DNA from: Candidatus Azambacteria bacterium GW2011_GWA2_42_9
Lineage (GTDB): Bacteria; Patescibacteriota; Minisyncoccia; UBA10092
NCBI GenBank assembly: GCA_000994805.1
Contig: LCEQ01000001.1
Location: 1-32,633 of the forward strand
Direction of reading: 5' to 3'
DNA: 32,633 nt
Shown here: in pieces, positions 8,651 to 16,599 of the stretch
Numbering within the stretch: position 1 is the stretch's first letter
Layout of the letters: every line of letters starts with the position of its first letter
Made by a program: the position numbers and the translations under genes
The notes under the pieces: model-generated
Told to the model about the DNA's origin: nothing
The model's database searches: none
The model's input: only the letters and a program-made list of their open reading frames with translations

Positions 8651-9878
8651 AATTTTTTCCTCCTTCCACTATTTTAATTATTTCCGGTGTTATACTGCCC
8701 GTTCTGGCAATTTCGCCGTAAACTTTGCCAGAAAATCGCATCTTTCTTTCCAATGTTTCGCGATCAACTTCAATAATCCCGAACTTCGGCCAAAAGCCGT
8801 ACGCCCATTCAAAATTATCCAAAAGCGACCAGTGGAAATATCCGCGTACATCAACACCTTCGGAAATCGCTTTATGAATCCACCTTAAATGATCAATGAT
8901 AAATTTTGCTCGCCATCGGTCTTGAGAATCGGCCAGGCCGTTTTCGGTGATATATATTGGTTTTTGATACCGATCCAAACTCTTGAGCACATGATAAATT
9001 CCTTCAGGATAAATTTCCCAACCAACATCGATTCTTTGACCTTTTCCCGCGTTGAAATTAAAGCCTTTTATAAGAAGACGACGATAATAATTAAGACCGA
9101 TAAAATCAAAATGTTTTTCAATTTTTTTTAAGAATCTTTTACTCCAAAACCAATTTATAAACGACGCCGGCCAGCCTTCATAGTAGTTCATCTGATGGGC
9201 AATCCCAACTTGAGCGTTGGGATCAATCCGATGAATCGCTTCGTAGACACGATTATGGGCTTCGGCCAAATTGCTAATTACACGAAGAAAAACAAATGGA
9301 TTTTTCTTTTGCGGCGGTTCTTCACCGGCCAAATAAGCCATTCCCGCATAGCGCATCGGTTCGTTTAGAATAATCCAATATTTCACTTCATTCTTAAGTT
9401 CACTGACAATCCGATCGCAAAACCTGACAAAATAAATTATATTATCGCGATTTTCAAACCCGCCCATTTCGGCAAACCAAATTGGCATTGTCCAGTGCCA
9501 AAGCGTGATAAACGGTTCAATACCTCGCGCGCGAAGCGCGCGGATAACTTTACGGTAATGTTCAATTTCCGCTTGATTAAAATTTCCTTCTTGGGGTTCA
9601 ATTCGCGACCACTCAATTGAAAAGCGGTGGGTATTATTATTCATCGCTTTTGCCAAATCAAAATCTTCTTCACAATGGTTATAGTGGTCGCAAGCGCCGG
9701 CAGAAATGAAATCGGCCGGATTTAATTCTTTCGATTTCAGATAATTAATCCTTTTCGGAGATTCTTCCCACTCCGTCCACTGGTTATGATTATTCCCTTC
9801 AACCTGATGAGCTGAAGTTGCTGTTCCCCATAAAAACCCTTCTGGAAATTTTAAATCTTTTTCCATATCATCAATCAT
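8643..9878 (-). CDS. Glycoside hydrolase family 1 (beta-glucosidase/beta-galactosidase-like)
   Basis: FPEGFLWGTATSAHQVEG N-signature; ILNEPM acid/base; ITENGLAD nucleophile; GYFHWSLLDNFEWAYGF. Start may be the internal MEKDLKF. Confidence 0.93.
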   Translation of the reverse strand: MIDDMEKDLKFPEGFLWGTATSAHQVEGNNHNQWTEWEESPKRINYLKSKELNPADFISAGACDHYNHCEEDFDLAKAMNNNTHRFSIEWSRIEPQEGNFNQAEIEHYRKVIRALRARGIEPFITLWHWTMPIWFAEMGGFENRDNIIYFVRFCDRIVSELKNEVKYWIILNEPMRYAGMAYLAGEEPPQKKNPFVFLRVISNLAEAHNRVYEAIHRIDPNAQVGIAHQMNYYEGWPASFINWFWSKRFLKKIEKHFDFIGLNYYRRLLIKGFNFNAGKGQRIDVGWEIYPEGIYHVLKSLDRYQKPIYITENGLADSQDRWRAKFIIDHLRWIHKAISEGVDVRGYFHWSLLDNFEWAYGFWPKFGIIEVDRETLERKMRFSGKVYGEIARTGSITPEIIKIVEGGKNYD

Positions 9879-9934
9879 AATTAACTTTCCTCCCTTCGCC
9901 TAATATTAAATTTTCAAACAGCTTTTTGTACACT

Positions 9935-11002
9935 TTATAACGCTTTTAAATTAAAATCCAGTTCATTGAGCATCATCTCTATTAAGAAATCCCGAAAAAT
10001 TGCCACTGTATATTTGCCGATTTCATCTCCAGACGTAATCCAACTGATTAATCCAATAAGCCCTTTAGATTTTGGATTTATTAAAGCACCACCAGAAAAC
10101 CCCTGCGTCGCGTTGCTTTCAATAAGAAGAATCTGCGGCTTCCGAGTTTCATTTATATCTATATTGCCGGATAGCCGCCCGACAGTGGAAGTAATCTGAT
10201 TGGCAATGTGGGCGGCATCAATGCCGTATCCCAGAGTAATCAGCTGGTCGTTGTTTTTTGGATTATAAGCCCAGTCAATCGGAAGATAATTGAAAACGCC
10301 ACCTATCTCCATAATCGCGTAATCTTCGTCTGTGGCGTAAGAGGTTTGTAATAATTGAGCGATTTTAGATTCGGCCGCCGGACGCTTATTGACTTTCAAA
10401 ATCGCAAAATCGTTGTAATATTTGTCTTTACTGAAAGTTTCGCTGATTTTTTCCGTAAGCGGATAACTTATAATATCGGCGGAATAATAAATTTTAGGTT
10501 TTTCGGATTTGGAGTTTGGAAACGGGCTTTTCAAAACAAAGCAGTCGGGTCGCGCTTTTTTCATATTTTCATCATAAATAATATGGCGATTCGTTAAAAT
10601 TTCGCCTTTACTGCTGATAATAATTCCGGTGCCGCGTGAAATGCTTGTAAAATTGGTTTCATTGGCGCTTAGATAGCCGCAATAAAGCTGAATGAGAGAA
10701 CCATTCACCAATTCTTCAAAACTTTTTGAGGAAACTTCCTTAACTGGCGCCGGAGCGATTAGTTTTGGCGCGGTGATTTGCGGCGCCGGCCGAGCCGGCG
10801 CCGCTTTTTCGGGCGCCGGAACAACAATCGTCTCGATTTCCGGCAGCGGCAAAACCAATGTCGTGGTGGCAAGTTTCAATTCAAAGTTCGTTTTGCCGCC
10901 CTCGTTTTTAATAACCAAGCGAGGCGATAACAGCGTATAAATAAGAAATGCCGTAAAAATCAGCGCGGCAATAATCAAAATTTTAATCATTTTATTGATC
11001 AT
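9935..11002 (-). CDS. Membrane-anchored trypsin-like serine protease
   Basis: N-terminal TM, Ala/Pro linker, triad motifs TNRHII, NDFAIL, GFSGGA. Confidence 0.75.
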   Translation of the reverse strand: MINKMIKILIIAALIFTAFLIYTLLSPRLVIKNEGGKTNFELKLATTTLVLPLPEIETIVVPAPEKAAPARPAPQITAPKLIAPAPVKEVSSKSFEELVNGSLIQLYCGYLSANETNFTSISRGTGIIISSKGEILTNRHIIYDENMKKARPDCFVLKSPFPNSKSEKPKIYYSADIISYPLTEKISETFSKDKYYNDFAILKVNKRPAAESKIAQLLQTSYATDEDYAIMEIGGVFNYLPIDWAYNPKNNDQLITLGYGIDAAHIANQITSTVGRLSGNIDINETRKPQILLIESNATQGFSGGALINPKSKGLIGLISWITSGDEIGKYTVAIFRDFLIEMMLNELDFNLKAL

Positions 11003-11011
11003 AAGACGCCC

Positions 11012-11377
11012 CTATATCTCCCGGTATTCCATTTCGGTTGTTTCAAAAAACTTAGCGGTAAAATCAATTGCCTTTTGGTTGTCAAAACGCTTGCATGTAT
11101 AAATATCTACCGTTAAAAAATTTAACCGTTCCCAAACATAAATTGATGCGCCGGATTCCACCCAAAAGACAGCACCTTCCCAGCCGTCATGAATCGGATC
11201 GCTTTTGCCGGTGGCAGAAGTGATAATTGGTTCTTTCAAATCAGGATGGATAGTCATTTTTAGTTCCGCCGCCAAATTTAAAAGATATTCTTTGACTTTT
11301 TCCCTGTTAATCGCGGCGGAATATCTTGCCTCTATCACCAATCTCTGCCGTGTGATTCTTGGTTCAATATTTTTCAT
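11012..11377 (-). CDS. SpeD-like (AdoMet decarboxylase superfamily) paralog with altered active site
   Basis: VESGASIYVWERLNFLTVDIYTCKRFD aligns by eye with LESHISFHTWPKEGFVAMDIYSCKDFN of the neighbouring gene. Confidence 0.7.
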   Translation of the reverse strand: MKNIEPRITRQRLVIEARYSAAINREKVKEYLLNLAAELKMTIHPDLKEPIITSATGKSDPIHDGWEGAVFWVESGASIYVWERLNFLTVDIYTCKRFDNQKAIDFTAKFFETTEMEYREI

Positions 11378-11406
11378 TTTTCTTGATTAAAAATAAATAT
11401 AAAATA

Positions 11407-11775
11407 TCAGCCCCTGATAATAACCTTTATCTTCATTTTTTGGGGGCGCCAATAATTTTTAAGATATTTTACCGTTTTCTCGCGATTAAAATCTTTGCAA
11501 GAATAAATATCCATTGCCACAAAACCCTCTTTCGGCCAGGTATGAAAAGAAATGTGGCTTTCCAAAAGCACAACAAAACCGGACAAACCCCAATCGGGAT
11601 ATTTAAAAATTGTTGAAGAAATTTTTAAAACCACGGGCTTCCCAATTATTCTCATTTTTAGTTTTTTGGGAAGGCGCGACAGAAGTTTGATAAGGTCCGG
11701 ACGATTTCGGAGTTTTTTTTCATCTACGCCATAAGCATCCATGACGAGATGTTTTCCGTATAAGTTTTTATCCAT
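11407..11775 (-). CDS. speD: S-adenosylmethionine decarboxylase proenzyme
   Basis: Self-cleavage/active-site motif LLESHISFHTWPKEGFVAMDIYSC; about 120 aa single-domain bacterial type. Confidence 0.88.
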   Translation of the reverse strand: MDKNLYGKHLVMDAYGVDEKKLRNRPDLIKLLSRLPKKLKMRIIGKPVVLKISSTIFKYPDWGLSGFVVLLESHISFHTWPKEGFVAMDIYSCKDFNREKTVKYLKNYWRPQKMKIKVIIRG

Positions 11776-12871
11776 TATGATTCAGCGCCATAAGTCCAGG
11801 AAGTGATTTACCGGCTAAAAAATTAAGCATCGCGCCGCCGCCGGTTGAAATATAGCTGAACTTATCCATTAAATTCATTTTTCTGATAAGAACGATGGTG
11901 TCGCCTCCTCCGGCGATTGAAAAAGCTTTTGAATTAGTTATCGCTTTAGCGACACTTTCACTGCCATGGGCCAATTCAGGCGTTTCGATTCTCCCCAATG
12001 GCCCGTTCCATATAATAACTTTTGATTTTCCGATAATTTCCGAAAATTCAGCCGTGGTTTTCTGTCCGATATCAAGAATCATACATTCCGACTCAATATA
12101 GTCCTCCGGAATAATGATTCCGGCTTTGGAATTAATAATATTTTTAGCGTCTTCCAAAAAACTGTCATCGGTTAACGACTCGCCGATTGCTATCCCCTTG
12201 GCTTTTAAAAAAACATTGGCAACTGCTCCGCCGATTAAAATATTTTCCGCCTTATTTAAAAAGTTTTTTATAACCGGAAATTTAGTATTGACCTTGGCGC
12301 CTCCCAAAATCAGGGTTTTGCCTTCGCGCGGCATTTCAATGGCTTTGGTTAGATGTTCAATCTCTTTCATCAGCAGCAATCCGCCGTAGGAAGGTAAAAA
12401 CTTGGTTATTGCCGAAAGAGAAGCGTGTTCGCGGTGGCAGACCGCGAAAGCATCATTTACATAAATATCAAAATTCGCAGCAAGTTCTTTGGCAAAATTT
12501 TCATCGTTGGCTTCTTCGGCCGGATTCTGGCGGACATTTTCAAGGAAAAAAATTTTTCCGGATTCGGCGAGTTTAAGATTTGCCGTGATATCGGGGCCGA
12601 TGTTACTTCCGGGAATAAATTTCAAGTCCCTGCCGAGAGTTTCTTTAATTTGTCCGACAAGCGGTTTAAAGCTTTTTATCGCCGTGATATGGCTTAAAAT
12701 GGCAACAACGGCGCCTCGACTTGCAAGATAATCCACCGTTTCTTTAACCGAAATAATCCGGTAAGATTCTATTATTTTCCCGTCCGCAACCGGCACGTTA
12801 AAATCAACCCGAAGCAAAACTTTTTTTCCAAAAAGCTCTTTTTCGATTAGGCCCGAAACCGATTTTATCAT
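11768..12871 (-). CDS. pgk: Phosphoglycerate kinase
   Basis: KKVLLRVDFNVP, LRQNPAEEANDENFAKELA, VNDAFAVCHREHAS, GGAKVNTK, WNGPLGRIE, STGGGAMLNFLAG. Confidence 0.95.
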   Translation of the reverse strand: MIKSVSGLIEKELFGKKVLLRVDFNVPVADGKIIESYRIISVKETVDYLASRGAVVAILSHITAIKSFKPLVGQIKETLGRDLKFIPGSNIGPDITANLKLAESGKIFFLENVRQNPAEEANDENFAKELAANFDIYVNDAFAVCHREHASLSAITKFLPSYGGLLLMKEIEHLTKAIEMPREGKTLILGGAKVNTKFPVIKNFLNKAENILIGGAVANVFLKAKGIAIGESLTDDSFLEDAKNIINSKAGIIIPEDYIESECMILDIGQKTTAEFSEIIGKSKVIIWNGPLGRIETPELAHGSESVAKAITNSKAFSIAGGGDTIVLIRKMNLMDKFSYISTGGGAMLNFLAGKSLPGLMALNHNG

Positions 12872-12885
12872 AAATGATTATAATT

Positions 12886-13308
12886 TTAATTAAAAAAACC
12901 TTTTTTAATCTTATTCAGAGTTTTATCCTCTATTTTCCCTTGTTTCAATTGGCTGACTCCAAGTTCTTTGGCAAGTAATTTTTCCACTTTCAGTGCCACA
13001 AGATGTTCTTTTCGATATGGTGCTTTAGGATGCCAGCCGGGGCCTAAAATTTTTTTAAACCGCCCCCTGCCTTTTTCCCGTTCGAACCATTCGTCAAATT
13101 TTTTAATTTTCGGCTCCAATATACCCCGCCTTTGAGTAAGATATAATTCAACAAATTCGTGAATGAGAGTTAAAAAATTATAATCTGGATTTTTTAAATC
13201 AGCGCCAACAATAGTCCATCCGTTTTTGGTTTTATAATAATCCCCGGTCGTCGGATAACGCATTTTTTTCGGCGGCTGAATAACAAGTTTGTAGTGATTT
13301 TTTTTCAT
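12886..13308 (-). CDS. Hypothetical protein with HExxE-like motif
   Basis: ORF tightly packed between pgk and the ATP-grasp gene; LIHEFVELYL and a downstream RKEH. Confidence 0.6.
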   Translation of the reverse strand: MKKNHYKLVIQPPKKMRYPTTGDYYKTKNGWTIVGADLKNPDYNFLTLIHEFVELYLTQRRGILEPKIKKFDEWFEREKGRGRFKKILGPGWHPKAPYRKEHLVALKVEKLLAKELGVSQLKQGKIEDKTLNKIKKGFFN

Positions 13309-13309
13309 A

Positions 13310-14650
13310 TTACAAATATCCCCAAGTTTGAAGCTTATCGCTGTCTATTTGCCACTTCAGCCCGACATCGGTGCGATAAAACATATCGTGAATCATGATA
13401 TTTTTAATCCTCATATAGGCCTGCTGTCTGGCCTCCACTACTGTCGAGCCGGAACCAGTTACCACCATAAGACACCCGGAAGTGCCGGCTATGCGCCAAA
13501 CACCATCCTCCCTTTTTATGTCTTCAATATGAACGCCATCTAAATTATCCGGCTTTTTAAAAAGAATCGGCAAATCATGATACATTTCGAGCGTTTCTTT
13601 GTCTTTTGGACCTACAAAACAGGTGGGAACAAAAATTCTTATTCCAATTTGAAATCCTTTTTTAGTTTTAAGTTCAAAAGCTTCGCCTTTTGCCATCCTA
13701 TAAAGCCATTCGCCGGTCGGCATTATAATGCCTTCAAGTTGGATGGGAATTGTCGGATAGCCAAAACGCGTTGTAAATTCAAGCGGATAAATTCCCTTGC
13801 CGTTTACAATGCAATTTAAATCAACGTAGCCGACATATCCGGACTCGGCCAAAGCTGGTTTCATTTTTTCAAGGGTTGCTTTAAACAAATAATTGGGTTC
13901 GCTCCAAAACATCAGAGTCCCCATCTCGCCGCTAAAAGGCCCGATATCGCCCGGGAAAACCCGTTTGTGTTCGAAATTAATATTTATGGGAAGAATAAAA
14001 TCTTTTCCATTAAAAAATGCTCCGACCGCGATTTCAACTCCGGAAACAAATTTCTGAATCTGGAACGTTGACACTTTTTTTTGCAAAACATTTTTGTTTT
14101 GACTTAAGAGCTCCAAGAGGTCTTTGCCATCTTCTTCTTGGCCTAAAAAAAGCAAATCCTTTTGTTCTGACGGAACGCTGCCGCCAGGCTTAAACGCATA
14201 ACGCTCCGGATTTTTCTTAATAAATTCAATGGCTTCATCGTAATTACTGAATTGCCATTGAGGCAGAATATTTACTCCGTATTTTTTTAACTCGTTCTGG
14301 CCGAAATACCGGTCCATTTCAAGCATGTCGGTATATTTACTGCCGCCAATAACAAATTTGCCGTTATGTCGTAATTTTTCGGCAATATCGCCGAACCCCA
14401 CATCGTCTATGACGATAGCGTCGGCCCAATCCTTAAAAGATTCCCAGTCGGTGATTTTCTCTACAAACCCATTATAAACATCTTCTTCAACAGTTTTAAT
14501 ATAAGCCTTGACTTGATGGCCTTCTTTAGTAAGTTGCCATGCCAAGTCGCCGCTTAAACTTTCGTAACCGATAAACAAAAATTTTTTCTGCGCAAAAACC
14601 TTGTCATTGCCATTAGAATGCCCGTTGCCATTTTGATGTTGTTCATTCAT
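13310..14650 (-). CDS. ATP-grasp protein similar to phosphoribosylamine-glycine ligase (PurD-like)
   Basis: FSGEMGTLMFWSEP, ESGYVGYVDLNCIVNGKGIYPLEFTTRFGYP; divergent N-terminus. Confidence 0.7.
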   Translation of the reverse strand: MNEQHQNGNGHSNGNDKVFAQKKFLFIGYESLSGDLAWQLTKEGHQVKAYIKTVEEDVYNGFVEKITDWESFKDWADAIVIDDVGFGDIAEKLRHNGKFVIGGSKYTDMLEMDRYFGQNELKKYGVNILPQWQFSNYDEAIEFIKKNPERYAFKPGGSVPSEQKDLLFLGQEEDGKDLLELLSQNKNVLQKKVSTFQIQKFVSGVEIAVGAFFNGKDFILPININFEHKRVFPGDIGPFSGEMGTLMFWSEPNYLFKATLEKMKPALAESGYVGYVDLNCIVNGKGIYPLEFTTRFGYPTIPIQLEGIIMPTGEWLYRMAKGEAFELKTKKGFQIGIRIFVPTCFVGPKDKETLEMYHDLPILFKKPDNLDGVHIEDIKREDGVWRIAGTSGCLMVVTGSGSTVVEARQQAYMRIKNIMIHDMFYRTDVGLKWQIDSDKLQTWGYL

Positions 14651-14702
14651 CTTTTTATTTTACAACAAAAAAAATAAATCAACAAAAAAATGATGTTATT
14701 TT

Positions 14703-15806
14703 TTATAAAACTCCTCCACCGAGCATTATTCCGGATGGTGAATAAAATACCAGGCTTTGACCGGGAGTGGCGGCGCGTTGCGGCTCGCTAAAATCAACTT
14801 TTAAATTCGTTATTCGTTTATTCGTAAGTGATTCGTTATTCGCTGATGAAATGACGCATTTCTGGAGCGGTTGGCGATATCTGATTCTTGCCAAACATTT
14901 CAATGGCAATTTTGGCGTTTTCCCGGAAATCCAGTTGATATTCTTAACCAATAATGAATTTGAAAATAGCGCTGGATCTTCCGCCTCAGCGACAATGAGC
15001 GCGTTTTTGGCCGTGTTTTTTGAAACAACATAATAAGGAGTGCCGCCTCCGGTTGAACCAATTCCCTTTCTTTGGCCGATGGTGTAAAAACTTAATCCGT
15101 CGTGAATCCCGACTTTTTTACCGTCTAATGTTAAAATCGGCCCCGGTTTTTTACCGAGAGTTTCTTTCAGAAATTCGGCAATGTCGATTTCGCCGATAAA
15201 ACAAACCCCCTGCGAATCGGGTTTTGCCGCCGTCGGCAGATTATATTTTTTCGCCAACGCGCGGACTTGTGGCTTAGTGTAATCTCCAATTGGAAACAGA
15301 CAATGTTTCAGCTGTTCTTGCGTCAAAGTCCAAAGAAAATACGATTGGTCTTTATTTAGATCTTTAGCAATTTTTAATATATAATTTTGAGATTTGAGAT
15401 TTGAGATTTGAGATTTTTTAACGTAATGGCCGGTAGCAATATAGTCCGTGCCGAGATCAAGCGCTTTTTTTAAAAATAAGCCGAATTTTATTTCTTTGTT
15501 GCACATCACGTCGGGATTGGGCGTTTCACATTTGGCATATCCCGAAATCATATAATCAACCACTGCTTTTTTAAATTCGTTTTCAAAATTAAAAACGTAA
15601 AAAGGAATACCCAAGACGCAGGCAACCCGCCGCGCGTCCCGCGCGTCTTCTTCCGCGCAACCGGTAAGGGACCATCCCTTCATATAAACTCCGACGACAT
15701 CGTATCCTTTTTGTTTTAACAACAACGCCGCGACGCTTGAATCCACGCCGCCTGACATCGCCACAAAAATTTTTCTTCGCCTACTCATAACTGAATATTT
15801 TGCCAC
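14703..15806 (-). CDS. mnmA: tRNA-specific 2-thiouridylase MnmA
   Basis: AMSGGVDSSVAA PP-loop, TPNPDVMCNKEIKFG, ATGHYVK, KDQSYFLW, GVCFIGE, YTIGQRKGIG. Confidence 0.95.
   Translation of the reverse strand: MAKYSVMSRRRKIFVAMSGGVDSSVAALLLKQKGYDVVGVYMKGWSLTGCAEEDARDARRVACVLGIPFYVFNFENEFKKAVVDYMISGYAKCETPNPDVMCNKEIKFGLFLKKALDLGTDYIATGHYVKKSQISNLKSQNYILKIAKDLNKDQSYFLWTLTQEQLKHCLFPIGDYTKPQVRALAKKYNLPTAAKPDSQGVCFIGEIDIAEFLKETLGKKPGPILTLDGKKVGIHDGLSFYTIGQRKGIGSTGGGTPYYVVSKNTAKNALIVAEAEDPALFSNSLLVKNINWISGKTPKLPLKCLARIRYRQPLQKCVISSANNESLTNKRITNLKVDFSEPQRAATPGQSLVFYSPSGIMLGGGVL
14805..14842. repeat. 12-bp direct repeat ATTCGTTATTCG (x2) inside mnmA
   Basis: ATTCGTTATTCG at 14805-14816 and 14831-14842, with a partial unit between. 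Confidence 0.85.
15386..15413. repeat. Tandem heptamer TTTGAGA x4 inside mnmA
   Basis: Four consecutive perfect copies encoding QISNLKSQ on the minus strand. Confidence 0.95.
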
Positions 15807-15814
15807 ACAAACTT

Positions 15815-15833
15815 AAAAAGCGCAATTTGCGCC
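15815..15833 (-). terminator. Probable terminator of the 215-aa gene
   Basis: Minus strand GCGCAAATTGCGC followed by TTTTT, 3 nt past the stop codon. Confidence 0.55.
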
Positions 15834-15835
15834 TT

Positions 15836-16483
15836 TTATTTTATGCTTAAAATTTTAACAAAGATATCAATATAATTAAGATGGGGGAAAACATGAGTTG
15901 TCGGAAGAAATGGGCTTAAAACGCTGCGTTCTATTCTAATAATTTGAACTTCAATCAGTAACGGCGGGCAAACCATATCCAAGTCGCCTTTTTTGTCGGG
16001 CGCCATCTGGCAATTTTTAAGATTCTTTTCAATTACGGCTTTATATTCGCTTAACCATTCAAATTGTTCGGTGTTTATTGTGATTTCATCGATTTTAACT
16101 GTTTCCTTGCCGGAAACAAAATACGCGCGCTGATTGTTAGTCAAAAAAATATCTTTTGCTCCATTATTTACCGATTCCTGCCATTTTTCAAAATCGCGCG
16201 GAGTGATTTTCATTAAGAATTTAAATCCAGCACTTTTGGGATCAAGCAGAGTAATGCCAAGTCGGCGAAACGTTCGATCCATTGTTAAACGAATTGGGGT
16301 TTTTATTTCAACCTTGTTTTGATAACGAGTTTTAAACCAAATACCAGTGAACTGACTTTCGTCGTATTTCATGTTCCAAGCGCTTTCATCTCCGAAAGCA
16401 TCAGATACCACTCCGATAATCAAGTAAAGATTGGTTATTATGGCCAGATACAGTAGAATCCGTTTAACTTCTGAGCGCATCAT
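15836..16483 (-). CDS. Hypothetical protein with N-terminal TM segment
   Basis: Complete ORF with upstream SD (CAGGGAG) and promoter and downstream terminator. Confidence 0.65.
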   Translation of the reverse strand: MMRSEVKRILLYLAIITNLYLIIGVVSDAFGDESAWNMKYDESQFTGIWFKTRYQNKVEIKTPIRLTMDRTFRRLGITLLDPKSAGFKFLMKITPRDFEKWQESVNNGAKDIFLTNNQRAYFVSGKETVKIDEITINTEQFEWLSEYKAVIEKNLKNCQMAPDKKGDLDMVCPPLLIEVQIIRIERSVLSPFLPTTHVFPHLNYIDIFVKILSIK

Positions 16484-16522
16484 TTTTTTACTCCCTGTTA
16501 AGGATCTATTTCGTTTGGTAAA

Positions 16523-16551
16523 ATAATACCGAAAGAGTTAATTTTAGTCAA
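16523..16551 (-). promoter_or_regulatory. sigma70-type promoter for the 215-aa gene
   Basis: Minus strand TTGACT - 17 nt - TATTAT. Confidence 0.7.
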
Positions 16552-16555
16552 AAAG

Positions 16556-16576
16556 AAAAACCCCGAGATGGGGTTT
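16556..16576 (-). terminator. Intrinsic terminator of the RNR gene
   Basis: Minus strand AAACCCC-atctc-GGGGTTTTTCTTTTT. Confidence 0.85.
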
Positions 16577-16599
16577 AAGGAATTATGTTTCTTAAAGAA

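Noticed and set aside
14805-15413. Repeats in mnmA considered as a CRISPR array
   Set aside because: Units are 7 or 12 bp, tandem or nearly so, with no regular unique spacers, and lie in coding sequence.
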